Source of the DNA: Streptomyces griseiscabiei
GTDB taxonomy: Bacteria; Actinomycetota; Actinomycetes; Streptomycetales; Streptomycetaceae
Assembly (NCBI RefSeq): GCF_020010925.1
Contig: NZ_JAGJBZ010000004.1
Span: 558,001 to 622,000 of the forward strand
Direction of reading: 5' to 3'
Length of the DNA: 64,000 nucleotides
The notes under the pieces are model-generated. The model searched no databases and was not told where the DNA came from. It saw only the letters and a program-made list of their open reading frames with translations. A program made the translations under genes and the position numbers. This document shows, one piece after another, positions 43,661 through 52,970 of this stretch (positions are counted from its first letter, which is position 1; each line of letters starts with the position of its first letter).

Positions 43661-46600
43661 TCACGCCGCCGCGAGCGGGTGGAGCAGGCCGCGTACCTCG
43701 TCGGACTCGGACGAGCCGTTCCGCTCGTACATCGTGAGCGCCTCGCGCCAGCAGGCACGGGCCCGGTCCGACTGGCCGAGGGCCACCAGAGCCCGGCCCA
43801 GCAGCGTCAGGGCGTTGGCCCTCATCCAGTCGCCCCCGATACAGCCGATCGCCAGCGCCTGTTCGGCGTGTTGGGCGGCCTGGGCGGGGCGGTGGGCCGC
43901 CAGATGCACCTGGGCCACCCGGAAGTGGGTCGTCCCCTCCCAGAGCCGCTGACGGCTCTCGGTGAAGATCCGCAGCGCCGCGTCCAGTTGCTCCAGGGCC
44001 TCATGGAGCCGGCCCGCCTGCGTGAGCACGATCCCCGAGGCGTAGCGGGCGTTCGCGAGGCGTACGGACAGCCCCAGCTCGTCGTAGATCTCCACGCCCC
44101 GCTGCGCGAGCTCGACCGCCTGCGCGGTGCGGCCCATCGAGGCGAGGGAACGGGACAGGTTGCACACCGCGCTGGCCTCACCGGGCTTGTTGCCGTCCGC
44201 CTGGAACGCCTCGATGGCCCTGAGCAGGAAGACCTCGGCGTCCGCGAAGCGCGCGGTGCAGATGGCGATGATCCCCAGCTGGTTGGGGGCGGTGCCGTTC
44301 GTCCAGGGGTCGCCGGCCGTCCCGTTCACCAGGTCGGCGCGCTCGGCCTCCCGCTCCGCCTCCTCGAAACGGCCCGCCTGGCTGAGGACCTGGGCCAGCG
44401 TGATGCGCGCCCTGGTCTCGGCACGCGCGTCCGCGAGCGCCGCGGCGGCGTCCCGCGCGGCGAGCGCGGTCGTCTCGTAACGCCGTGAACCGGCCCCGGA
44501 CTCCGCCAGATCGATGGTGGCGAGCAGCAGGTCGACAGCCCGTCGCAGAGTGGACGCGCCGAGGGACTGCTGAACGCACGCCAGCAGGGGCTCCGCCTCC
44601 GCGTGCAGCCAGTCCAGCGCGTCAGAGGCGGAGGTGAACTCCTGCCCGTCGTAACGGCTCCTCTCCAGATGCGCGACCGTCCGGTCCCCCGGCCGCTCGA
44701 TCGCGTACACCCGGGTGGCCGTCGCCAGATAGAAGTCCAGCAGCCGCGACATCGCCGAGTCCCGCTCGCTCGGCGGCTCCTCGTCCCGTTCGGCGCATGC
44801 ACGCGCGTAGAGGCGGACGAGGTCGTGGAAGCGGTAGCGGCCGGGGGCGGCCGATTCGAGCAGGGAGGTGTCGACGAGGGTTTCGAGCAGGTCCTCGGTG
44901 TCCTCCGGCGGCAGGTCCAGTACGGCCGCGGCGGCGGCCAGGGAGATGTCGGGGCCGTCGGCCAGGCCCAGCAGCCTGAACGCCCGTGCCTGGGCCGGTT
45001 CCAGCTGGCCGTAGCCCAGTTCGAAGGTGGCCTTCACAGCCAGGTCGCCGGCCTGGAGCTCGTCCAGTCGGCGCCTCTCGTCGGCGAGCTTCGCGGCGAG
45101 GACGGAGACCGTCCACGTCCGGCGCGCCGCGAGGCGGGAGGCCGCGATGCGAAGGGCGAGCGGCAGGAACCCGCAGGCCGCGACGACGTCGAGCGCGGCC
45201 TCGCGCTCCGCCGCGACCCGCTCCGCACCGACGATCTTCGTGAAGAGCTGCAGCGCCTCGTCGGGCGACATCACATCGAGGTCGACGAGATGGGCCCCGG
45301 CCAGGTCCACCATGCGCACCCGGGCGGTGACCAGGGCCGCGCAGCCCGCCGTGCCGGGCAGCAGGGGCCGTACCTGGGCGGCGTCCCGCGCGTTGTCGAG
45401 CAGGACGAGCACCCGGCGGCCGTCCAGGACGGACCGGTACAGCGCGGCCCGCTCCTCCAGGGAGTCGGGGATCGCGGAGTCGGCCGTGCCGAGCGCCCGC
45501 AGGAACGAGCCGAGGACCGTCTCCGGGTCGGCGGGACGCGCGCCGGCGCCCTGGAGGTCCACGTACAGCTGGCCGTCCGGGAAGTCCGCTCTGGCCCCGT
45601 GCGCCACATGCACCGCGAGGGTCGTCTTGCCGACGCCGCCGATGCCGGCCAGCGCGGACACGGCCATGACCTGGCCCTCGGCGCCGGACGCCTCCGCCAG
45701 CACCTTGCTCAGGTCGCCCACGAAGGCTGCGCGGCCCGTGAAGTCCGGCACGGTGGCGGGGAGTTGGGCGGGCCGGACCGGGGCGGCGGCCGATTCCGGG
45801 GCGAGCGGCGCGGAGGGTTCGGCGAGGCCCGGGTCCGCTTGCAGGATGCGCTGCTGCAACTCCCGCAGCCCCGGGCGCGGGTCCACGCCCAGCTCGTCGG
45901 CGAGCAGCCTGCGGGTGTCGGCGTACACCGCGAGGGCCTCCGCCTGCCGCCCGCTGCGGTAGAGCGCCAGCATCAGCAGTTCGCGCAGCCGCTCCCGCAA
46001 AGGGTGCGCGGCGGTGAGGGCGGTCAGCTCCGAGACCGCCTCCGCGTGGCAGCCCTGCTCCAGGTCCATGTCCAGCCTGGTCTCGACGAGCTGGAGCCGC
46101 CACTCGTCGAGCCGGGCCCGCTGGGTCTCCGCGTACGGCCCCGGGACACCTGCCAGGACCTCCCCGTCCCAGAGCCCCAGCGCCTTGTTGAGGAGATGGC
46201 GGGCATGGCACAGATCCCCGGAGTTCTTGGCCTTCTCCGCGTCGGCCGCCAAGTCCTGGGCGACGGCCAGGTCCAGCGCGCCGCCGGACAGCGAGCGCAC
46301 CGCGTACCCGCCGGACTCGCTGACCAGCACACCGGGGGAGAGCGCCTTGCGCAGCCGTGAGGCGTACGTCCGTACGGCGGCCAGTGCCTGCGAGGGCGGT
46401 TCGTCGCCCCACAGCGCGTCGATCAGCTCGCTCGCGGTGGCCGTCCGGCCCTCGCGCAGCAACAGTGCGGCCAGCAGGGCGCGTTGCTGGGGCGAACCGG
46501 TGGCCAGGGGCTCGGCGCCGCGCCAGGCCCGGACGGGCCCGAGCACGCTGAAGCGCAGCTCGGCCGGGGGCTGGGGGGCCGGTTCCGGAATCTCAGCGTC

Positions 46601-46666
46601 CACGGCAACCCTTTGCTCCGGCACTCGCGGCCCACCGACCTCCGGCACTCCCGGTTCACCGCCCAT
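43661..46666 (-). CDS. afsR: AfsR, SARP-type global regulator with NB-ARC and TPR
   Basis: 1001 residues. Winged-helix DNA-binding domain ~37-125 (LRFSVLGPVRAWRG), bacterial transcriptional activation domain ~130-280, ATPase domain with P-loop GIGGVGKTT at 341-349 and VLVLLDNARD, and C-terminal TPRs ~690-995. Sequence and order are nearly collinear with S. coelicolor AfsR as I remember it. Phosphorylated by AfsK, it activates afsS. ATG at 46666; the N-terminal ~25 residues are variable in the family. Confidence 0.96.
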   Translation of the reverse strand: MGGEPGVPEVGGPRVPEQRVAVDAEIPEPAPQPPAELRFSVLGPVRAWRGAEPLATGSPQQRALLAALLLREGRTATASELIDALWGDEPPSQALAAVRTYASRLRKALSPGVLVSESGGYAVRSLSGGALDLAVAQDLAADAEKAKNSGDLCHARHLLNKALGLWDGEVLAGVPGPYAETQRARLDEWRLQLVETRLDMDLEQGCHAEAVSELTALTAAHPLRERLRELLMLALYRSGRQAEALAVYADTRRLLADELGVDPRPGLRELQQRILQADPGLAEPSAPLAPESAAAPVRPAQLPATVPDFTGRAAFVGDLSKVLAEASGAEGQVMAVSALAGIGGVGKTTLAVHVAHGARADFPDGQLYVDLQGAGARPADPETVLGSFLRALGTADSAIPDSLEERAALYRSVLDGRRVLVLLDNARDAAQVRPLLPGTAGCAALVTARVRMVDLAGAHLVDLDVMSPDEALQLFTKIVGAERVAAEREAALDVVAACGFLPLALRIAASRLAARRTWTVSVLAAKLADERRRLDELQAGDLAVKATFELGYGQLEPAQARAFRLLGLADGPDISLAAAAAVLDLPPEDTEDLLETLVDTSLLESAAPGRYRFHDLVRLYARACAERDEEPPSERDSAMSRLLDFYLATATRVYAIERPGDRTVAHLERSRYDGQEFTSASDALDWLHAEAEPLLACVQQSLGASTLRRAVDLLLATIDLAESGAGSRRYETTALAARDAAAALADARAETRARITLAQVLSQAGRFEEAEREAERADLVNGTAGDPWTNGTAPNQLGIIAICTARFADAEVFLLRAIEAFQADGNKPGEASAVCNLSRSLASMGRTAQAVELAQRGVEIYDELGLSVRLANARYASGIVLTQAGRLHEALEQLDAALRIFTESRQRLWEGTTHFRVAQVHLAAHRPAQAAQHAEQALAIGCIGGDWMRANALTLLGRALVALGQSDRARACWREALTMYERNGSSESDEVRGLLHPLAAA

Positions 46667-46818
46667 CGACAGCCCCCTAAGGCCTTCTGATATCCAGGCC
46701 AGTTTGCCTTGTTCATGGCAGATCCGTCAGCCGTGGGAGAGGTCGATCACAGGGAGGCGTGCGGGAGTTCACGAGGTCCGCACGGGGTCTTCGCAGAGAG
46801 GTCGCCGGTGAACCGTTG

Positions 46819-46833
46819 CTGACGGTTCGTCAG
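46819..46833. promoter_or_regulatory. regulon operator, copy 11
   Basis: CTGACGGTTCGTCAG, perfect arms, 21 bases upstream of the amidohydrolase. Confidence 0.85.
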
Positions 46834-46854
46834 ATCGGCGCTACCGTGACGGAC

Positions 46855-48117
46855 ATGGACACCTTGGAGACGAGCGCCACGGATTCCGCCAGCACCCCCG
46901 CCCCGGCCTTCCCGAAGATCATCTCCGTCGACGACCACACGGTGGAGCCGCCGGACGTCTGGCAGGACCGGCTCCCGAAGAAGTACCTGGACGTCGGGCC
47001 CCGCGTGGTCCGCGCGCCGCTGAAGGAGATGACGTTCCTCGGCGGCCGTTTCAAGCCCGTCATGGGCGCACCCGGCGACGACGGCCCGATCGGCGACTGG
47101 TGGGTCTACGAGGATCTGCACCGCCCGCTGACCCGTCTGGACACGGCGGTGGGATACAGCCGGGACGAGATCAAACTGGAGATCATCACCTACGAGCAGA
47201 TGCGCCCCGGCTCGTACGACGTCCCGCAGCGCCTCGCGGACATGGACGTCAACCACGTCCAGTCGGCGCTGTGCTTCCCGACCTTCCCGCGCTTCTGCGG
47301 CCAGACGTTCACCGAGGCCGCGGACCGTGAGCTGGGGCTGCTCGGGGTGCGGGCGTACAACGACTGGATGGTGGAGGAGTGGTGCGGCCCGGCGGCGCGG
47401 GGGCGGCTCATCCCCCTCACCCTCATCCCGCTCTGGGACGCCGAACTGGCGGCGGCGGAGGTCCGCCGCAACGCGGCGCGCGGGGTCCGCGCCGTGGCCT
47501 TCTCCGAGATACCCCCGCATCTCGGTCTTCCCTCCGTCCACACCGACGACTGGGACCCCTTCCTCGCCGCCTGCGACGAGACCGGCACGGTCGTGGCGAT
47601 GCACATCGGCTCGTCCAGCCGGATGCCGTCCACCTCGGCGGACGCGCCGCCGGCCGTCGGCTCCACGATCACCTTCGCCAACTGCTGCTTCTCGATGGTC
47701 GACTGGCTGATGAGCGGCAAGTTCGAGCGCTTCCCCAACCTCAAGGTCATGTACGCGGAGGGCCAGATCGGCTGGATCCCGTACATCCTGGAGCGCGCGG
47801 ACGTGGTCTGGGAGGAGAACCGGGGCTGGGGCGGCGTCGCCGACAAGGTCCACCGGCCGCCGTCCGAACTCTTCGCCGAGCACGTCTACGGCTGCTTCTT
47901 CGACGACGCGTTCGGGCTCCGCAACCTGGACGCGATCGGGGTCGGCAACGTCCTCTACGAGACCGACTATCCCCACTCCGACTCCACCTGGCCCGAGTCG
48001 CGGCAGGTGGGGGAGGCGCAGATGGGGCATCTGGACGCGGATGTCGTCGACCGCATCGTGCGCCGGAACGCGATCGAGTTGTTGGGGTTGACGGGGGAGG
48101 GGCTCTGGGCGGGGTAG
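46855..48117 (+). CDS. amidohydrolase (amidohydrolase-2 family)
   Basis: 420 residues. ISVDDHTVEPPDVW near the start, AMHIGSSSRMPST in the middle and ETDYPHSDSTWPES near the end place it in the amidohydrolase-2 branch (ACMSD-like decarboxylases and hydrolases) often present in actinobacterial lipid and steroid gene sets. The first metal pair is D-D-H rather than H-x-H, a variation seen in this branch. ATG at 46855 directly after the operator. Confidence 0.9.
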   Translation: MDTLETSATDSASTPAPAFPKIISVDDHTVEPPDVWQDRLPKKYLDVGPRVVRAPLKEMTFLGGRFKPVMGAPGDDGPIGDWWVYEDLHRPLTRLDTAVGYSRDEIKLEIITYEQMRPGSYDVPQRLADMDVNHVQSALCFPTFPRFCGQTFTEAADRELGLLGVRAYNDWMVEEWCGPAARGRLIPLTLIPLWDAELAAAEVRRNAARGVRAVAFSEIPPHLGLPSVHTDDWDPFLAACDETGTVVAMHIGSSSRMPSTSADAPPAVGSTITFANCCFSMVDWLMSGKFERFPNLKVMYAEGQIGWIPYILERADVVWEENRGWGGVADKVHRPPSELFAEHVYGCFFDDAFGLRNLDAIGVGNVLYETDYPHSDSTWPESRQVGEAQMGHLDADVVDRIVRRNAIELLGLTGEGLWAG

Positions 48118-48129
48118 GGGGTGGGGGGT

Positions 48130-48315
48130 CGGGGGCGCGTTGTCGGGTGCGGGTCGGTGGGGGCTGGTCGCGCGGTTCCCCGCGCCCCTGAAAGACCAGG
48201 GGCCCGCGGCTCTGGAAGGCGACCGGCGGCGGGCCTGAGAAGCACGGGGCGCACCCCTGCTTTTCAGGGGCGCGGGGAACCGCGCGAGAAGCCCCACCGG
48301 ACCCGCACCCGCCGT
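48130..48315. repeat. dispersed intergenic repeat, full palindromic copy (e)
   Basis: Inverted arms with GCGGTTCCCCGCGCCCCTGA and its complement around a ~70-base C/G-rich centre. Lies between convergent genes, where it may serve as a two-way terminator. Confidence 0.82.
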
Positions 48316-48335
48316 CCCCCACCCCGACCCGCCCG

Positions 48336-49106
48336 TCAGCCCCTGCCGGCCCGGATGAAGTACAGCACCGTCATCGTCACGGCCGTCCCCAGCACGACCC
48401 CCCGCAGCACCCGAGCCGACAACCGCAGCGCGAGCCGCGCCCCGCCGAAGCCGCCCACGACCGCCCCCAGGAGCATCGCGGTGAGGAGCCCCGGCTCCGC
48501 GAGCGCGTCCGAGGCCACCAGGAACAGCGCGGCGGCGCTGATGTACACCGCGGTGACCTGGGCGATCCGCATGGGATTGCCGGTGGCGGGGTCCAGCCCG
48601 AGACCGAGGCTCCACAGGGCCAGCATCATGATGCCCACGGCCCCGCCGAAGTACCCGCCGTACACGGAGATCAGGAACTGGCCGGTCAGCAGGGCCCCGG
48701 GCCCCAGCCCGGCCACCCGCTCCGGACCCGCGCCGAGCAGCCGCAGCACGGGACGCCCGAAGGCGAGCACGACCGTGGCGAAGGCCAGCAGCCAGGGCAC
48801 CGCGGCGTCGAACGAGGACGACGGCAGGACCAGCAGCAGGACCGCGCCGAGACCGCCGCCCGACACACTGGTCAGGGTCAGCGCCCGGGTGGAGGCCGCT
48901 CCGACCTGGGTGATCTCGTGCCGGGAGACCCACGTGCCGGCCACCGAGCCGGGCAGCAGCGCGATGGTCGAGGCCGCGTTCGCCGTCACCGGCGGCACAC
49001 CGGCCGCGACCAGGGCGGGCAGGGCCACGAACGTGCCCCCGCCGCCGACCGCGTTCAGCGCGCCCGCGGCGAGCCCGGCCAGCAGCACGAGAAGGATCTC
49101 CGACAT
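48336..49106 (-). CDS. TauE/SafE-family sulfite/anion exporter
   Basis: 256 residues with about eight membrane segments; NAVGGGGTFVALPALVAAGVPPVTANAASTIALLPGSVAGTW is the family signature. Exports or imports sulfite, sulfonates or organic acids. ATG at 49106. No regulon operator on its side that clearly serves it. Confidence 0.9.
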   Translation of the reverse strand: MSEILLVLLAGLAAGALNAVGGGGTFVALPALVAAGVPPVTANAASTIALLPGSVAGTWVSRHEITQVGAASTRALTLTSVSGGGLGAVLLLVLPSSSFDAAVPWLLAFATVVLAFGRPVLRLLGAGPERVAGLGPGALLTGQFLISVYGGYFGGAVGIMMLALWSLGLGLDPATGNPMRIAQVTAVYISAAALFLVASDALAEPGLLTAMLLGAVVGGFGGARLALRLSARVLRGVVLGTAVTMTVLYFIRAGRG

Positions 49107-49177
49107 CGGCCGAGCATGACGCCTGCGGCGGAGCCCCCGCAACGGGCCCTCGGGACGATGCCGTCCGCACCCCTTGT

Positions 49178-49192
49178 CTGACGGACCGTCAG
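49178..49192. promoter_or_regulatory. regulon operator, copy 12
   Basis: CTGACGGACCGTCAG, perfect arms, 58 bases upstream of the F420-dependent enzyme gene. Confidence 0.85.
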
Positions 49193-49250
49193 CTACGACG
49201 ATGAGGGTTCCGACCGACCGACTCGTGGTCCGACAGACGGAGGAGCGGCC

Positions 49251-50228
49251 GTGCCCTCACCGGACGAAGCCCGACTGGTCTACGGGATACAGCTCCCCGT
49301 CCAGTCGCAGAGCACCCTCTACGCCGAGCCCTGGGAGGCGGACGCCGGGCCGGAGGATCTGGCGGCGATCGCGCGGGCCGCCGACCGGGCGGGCTTCGCG
49401 TACGTCGCCGTCTGCGACCACGTGGCCATCCCGCGCCGTCTCGCGCCCGCGATGAGCACGGTCTGGTACGACCCGGTCGCCACGCTCGCCTATCTGGCCG
49501 CCGTCACCGAACGGGTCCGGCTGCTCAGCCATGTCGCGGTCGTCGGCCTGCGCCACCCGCTGCTCACGGCCAAGCAGTACGCCACCCTCGACCATCTCTC
49601 CGGCGGCCGGCTGATCCTGGGCGTGGGCGCCGGTCACGTACGGGAGGAGTTCGAGGCGCTGGGCGTGGACTTCGAGCGCCGGGGAGCGGTCCTGGACGAG
49701 ACCGTGGACGCCCTGCGCGCCGCCCTCGGCCCGGACGAATTCCCCTCCCACCACGGCAAGTCGTACGACTTCGAGAACCTGGGCCAGCGCCCCCGCCCCG
49801 CCCAGACCCGGGTACCGATCTGGGTCGGCGGCTCGTCCCCCGCCGCCGTCCGCCGCGCCGCCGTCCGGGGCGACGGCTGGCTCCCCCAGGGCGACCCCCG
49901 CGACCGCCTCCCGGACCAGATCGCCCGGCTGCGGCGGCTGCGGGAGGAGGCCGGAGTCTCCGCTCCCCTCACCGTCGGCGCGATCACCGAGCCGCTGTAC
50001 GTCGGCGAACCGGGCCGGGACGTCGGCCGCCGCACCCTCACCGGCCGGCCCGAGGCGCTGGCCGAGTCGCTGCGGGCGTACGCGGCGATGGGCGTGGACC
50101 AGCTCCAGGTGCGGTTCCGGAGCCGCGGCCGTACCGAACTCACCGACCAGATGGAGGCGTTCGGAACCGAGGTGGCGCCGCTGCTCAGGGAGGGCTCCGA
50201 CAGGGCTCCGGGAGGGCTCACGGCCTAG
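49251..50228 (+). CDS. F420-dependent LLM-class oxidoreductase (TIGR03619 type)
   Basis: 325 residues, luciferase-like barrel: FAYVAVCDHVAIPR, VRLLSHVAVVGLRHPLLTAKQYATLDHLSGGRLILGVGAGHV and PIWVGGSSPAAVRRAAVRGDGW. The TIGR03619 group uses coenzyme F420. Expected to catalyse hydride transfer to or from an alcohol, ketone or enoyl group. GTG start. Confidence 0.9.
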   Translation: MPSPDEARLVYGIQLPVQSQSTLYAEPWEADAGPEDLAAIARAADRAGFAYVAVCDHVAIPRRLAPAMSTVWYDPVATLAYLAAVTERVRLLSHVAVVGLRHPLLTAKQYATLDHLSGGRLILGVGAGHVREEFEALGVDFERRGAVLDETVDALRAALGPDEFPSHHGKSYDFENLGQRPRPAQTRVPIWVGGSSPAAVRRAAVRGDGWLPQGDPRDRLPDQIARLRRLREEAGVSAPLTVGAITEPLYVGEPGRDVGRRTLTGRPEALAESLRAYAAMGVDQLQVRFRSRGRTELTDQMEAFGTEVAPLLREGSDRAPGGLTA

Positions 50229-50323
50229 GGACACCGGTTCCTGCCCGCCCGGTCCTTCCCCCGGGACGCGGGCGGGGGTACAACGAGCGTGCGGAAGAGC
50301 CTGGTTGGCCGTGACGTCAGGCG

Positions 50324-50566
50324 GTGCGGGGCGTGGTGGAGGGCGGGGTGTTGCGGGATTCGGCGGCCGGGGCCGGGGAGGGACACGAGACGCGGGCCCC
50401 TGTGGACGTGACGATCGCACGGTCCGCTCCGGAGGTCGCCGTGGTCGCCCGGCTGGCCCATCTCCAGGACGCGGCGGGGAACGCGTCCGTCGTACGGCTG
50501 CTGGACACGGGTGCGCCCGCCGGCGCCGGGGACGACGCCTCGGGGGCAGCGGATCCTGCCCCCTAG
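50324..50566 (+). CDS. small protein preceding the DUF4157 gene, uncertain
   Basis: 80 residues from GTG 50324. The segment VARLAHLQDAAGNASVVRLLDTG resembles the LQRxAGNxAVxRLL motif common in proteins with eCIS-associated DUF4157 domains. It is in a different frame from the DUF4157 gene 84 bases downstream, so it could be a separate small partner or a detached fragment. The ribosome site is weak. Confidence 0.4.
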   Translation: MRGVVEGGVLRDSAAGAGEGHETRAPVDVTIARSAPEVAVVARLAHLQDAAGNASVVRLLDTGAPAGAGDDASGAADPAP

Positions 50567-50649
50567 GTCCTTCCGGTGGGGCGGGACCCCGTCTACAACG
50601 GGTGGGCAGGGCAGCCCGGTTGTCAGCTAGTCGCCAAGGGGGACCACCT

Positions 50650-52845
50650 GTGCGCTCCTTCGATCACGAGCACCTCAGGAGCGGCGAGCGGGCATCCGCC
50701 CCGGCGCGCCCGACGCGGCCGACGACGATGAGCGGTGCGTGGATACGGCATCTGCAGCGCGTGGCCGACGGAGGGGACCGCTCGTCGTCCCCCGGAGCCG
50801 GCCGGGAGACCGAGGGCACCGATCGGTCCCAGGTGCAGCGGGCCGCGGTGGACGAAGGCCTGCGGTCGTCGGCGCGGCCCCTCGATCCCGCGCTGCGCGG
50901 CGAGATGGAACAGCGGTTCGGCGGCGCCGACTTCGGCGGCGTACAGGTGCACGACGGGCCCGTGGCGCGACGGGCCGCCGCCGCGGTCGGGGCCAGGGCG
51001 TTCACCAGCGGGGCGCACATCGTCGACGGCGGTGGGATGTCCAGGAAGGACTGGGCGCACGAGCTGGCGCACACCCTCGACCAGGCGGCCGGACCCGTGC
51101 CGGGCACCGACAACGGCGCGGGGCTGCGTATCTCAAACCCGGGTGACGAGGGTGAACGCCGGGCCGTCGCCACGGCCGACCAGGTCATGGGCGCCGTCGC
51201 ACCCGTCCAGCGCCTGGCCGCGGACCAGCCGGGCGCCCACGGCCACCCGCACGCCGGTCCGACGACGGTCCAGCGGACGCGGCAGAGCGCCACGGCCGGG
51301 GAGTCCGCCGCCGAGCAGGCCGGGCAGTCCGAGGGGGCCGGGCCGTCCGGGCAGCGGGTCGAGGGGGCGGAGGTCATCGCCCGGCTGAGTCAGTCGATCG
51401 AGCAGTACACGGTCCAGAGCAAGATGAAGAAGAACGTCTTCGCGCCCGGCACCTGGTGGCCCGAGCAGTGGATGGTCGAGGGCCCGGCCCGGCTCAGGAA
51501 GACCCTCGACCGGCGCGTGATGCGTGGCGCGGTCTTCAACGACCAGGACCTGGCCGACATCAGGCACCTCTCCCAGGTGAACGCCCAGTGGCTCGAAGAG
51601 GTGGGCATCGGCACCTACGAGCAGGCCGAGACGTACACCAAGGGCCGGTTCGACACCTGGCTGACGCTGCCCGCGGGCAAGCGCGTCCTCACCGCCACCC
51701 TGGCCGTGCGCGCCGGCCATCCGGACGTGCGCGAGGCGGGCCGGGCCACGCCGATCTCGCCGGACTACACGCTCGGCCGGTTCATGCTCACCCAGGCCCC
51801 CGGCACCTCGCCGGAGGAGAGGCAGGGCCTGGAACGGGAGCGCGACCAGCAGATCCGGGACACGGTCGTCGACACCCTGCACCCGGCCGGCATCGCGCCC
51901 GAACGCCTGCACCCGGACGGTGTCCCCGAGGTGCCTCCCGCGACGGCCAAGGCCAAGGGCAAGGGCAAGGCCACGGATTCGGGCTTCGGGGAGCAGGACG
52001 ACCGGGCCCGCGAGATGCTCACCAAGGTGCTGCTCATCCTGCGGAACGGGCTGAAGCTGTACGACCCGGCGGCCGAGGCGCACGTCGTCGACCACGAGAA
52101 GGACGTCGTCCGGGCCCTCGCCCATGGCGGGCGGGTCAACATCCGTATCCCCGCCCTGAGTTCCGCGGACGCCCCGGCCTACGCGCTGCCCCATTTCCTG
52201 GGCGTGACCCAGGACGACCGTACGGACACCCGCGCGGGGGACGTCATCGACCGCGGCTTCGCCACCCACCGCACCTCCATCGGGGCCAACAAGCAGGACA
52301 AACCCGGCACGTTCAAGGAGAAGGGCGGGCTGCTGGCGTCGGTCACCAACGTGGTGTCCGTCGGTGCCGCCAGCCCGGACCTGTGGGGACAGAACATCTC
52401 CGGCGGCGGCCTCGGCTCCAAGGACTGGAACGGCGACGTGGTCCTGCCGAACGGGTCGTACGGCCACATGCTGCTGGTCCACCACCGGCCGACCACGAAG
52501 AAGGACGGCTCGCTGCAGATCGGCATCGAGACCCTCGCGCCGCACGCCAGAAGCCCCGTGGGCTACCGGCACGACTTCCGCTCCAGCGAGGCCACGGCCA
52601 ACCCGGAGTCGGTCGCCCACGGCCACAAGGGCGACAAGGTCGGCTCGGGCGGCCTCGGCAAGAACGAGCGCATGGTCGACCTGGCGGAGATGGGCAAGGC
52701 CCATGCCAGTGGGGACTGGCTCACCTTCCTGGGGGAGATCAAGAAGCAGTGGGACGCCGCGCTGGCGGAGACCGAGGACGGTTCCGCGGCACGGCGGGCC
52801 CTGTACGAGGGCCTGGTCGGCCCACGGGACCGCCCGGAGTCCTGA
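50650..52845 (+). CDS. DUF4157 protein, candidate contractile-injection-system cargo
   Basis: 731 residues. DUF4157 at ~70-148: RSSARPLDPALRGEMEQRFG, VQVHDGPVARRAAAAVGARAF, and an HELAH (H137-E138-x-x-H141) metalloprotease-like motif. DUF4157 marks proteins linked to extracellular contractile injection systems. A low-complexity linker (~150-245) leads to a ~480-residue C-terminal part with no recognised family, including a KAKGKGKAT loop and a Gly-rich GQNISGGGLGSKDWNGD segment. GTG at 50650 follows AAGGGGG. No sheath, tube or baseplate genes are in this window. Confidence 0.85.
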   Translation: MRSFDHEHLRSGERASAPARPTRPTTMSGAWIRHLQRVADGGDRSSSPGAGRETEGTDRSQVQRAAVDEGLRSSARPLDPALRGEMEQRFGGADFGGVQVHDGPVARRAAAAVGARAFTSGAHIVDGGGMSRKDWAHELAHTLDQAAGPVPGTDNGAGLRISNPGDEGERRAVATADQVMGAVAPVQRLAADQPGAHGHPHAGPTTVQRTRQSATAGESAAEQAGQSEGAGPSGQRVEGAEVIARLSQSIEQYTVQSKMKKNVFAPGTWWPEQWMVEGPARLRKTLDRRVMRGAVFNDQDLADIRHLSQVNAQWLEEVGIGTYEQAETYTKGRFDTWLTLPAGKRVLTATLAVRAGHPDVREAGRATPISPDYTLGRFMLTQAPGTSPEERQGLERERDQQIRDTVVDTLHPAGIAPERLHPDGVPEVPPATAKAKGKGKATDSGFGEQDDRAREMLTKVLLILRNGLKLYDPAAEAHVVDHEKDVVRALAHGGRVNIRIPALSSADAPAYALPHFLGVTQDDRTDTRAGDVIDRGFATHRTSIGANKQDKPGTFKEKGGLLASVTNVVSVGAASPDLWGQNISGGGLGSKDWNGDVVLPNGSYGHMLLVHHRPTTKKDGSLQIGIETLAPHARSPVGYRHDFRSSEATANPESVAHGHKGDKVGSGGLGKNERMVDLAEMGKAHASGDWLTFLGEIKKQWDAALAETEDGSAARRALYEGLVGPRDRPES

Positions 52846-52970
52846 CCGCGGCCGACCGGTGTGCGGGCCCGTCCGGAAACCGGGCCGTCTTAAGTCTTTG
52901 AATCTTCGAACAACTTACGCGGGAGTCACGTATGTAAGGGCGTCATGGCTTCGGCGGAAGGACCCACGAG

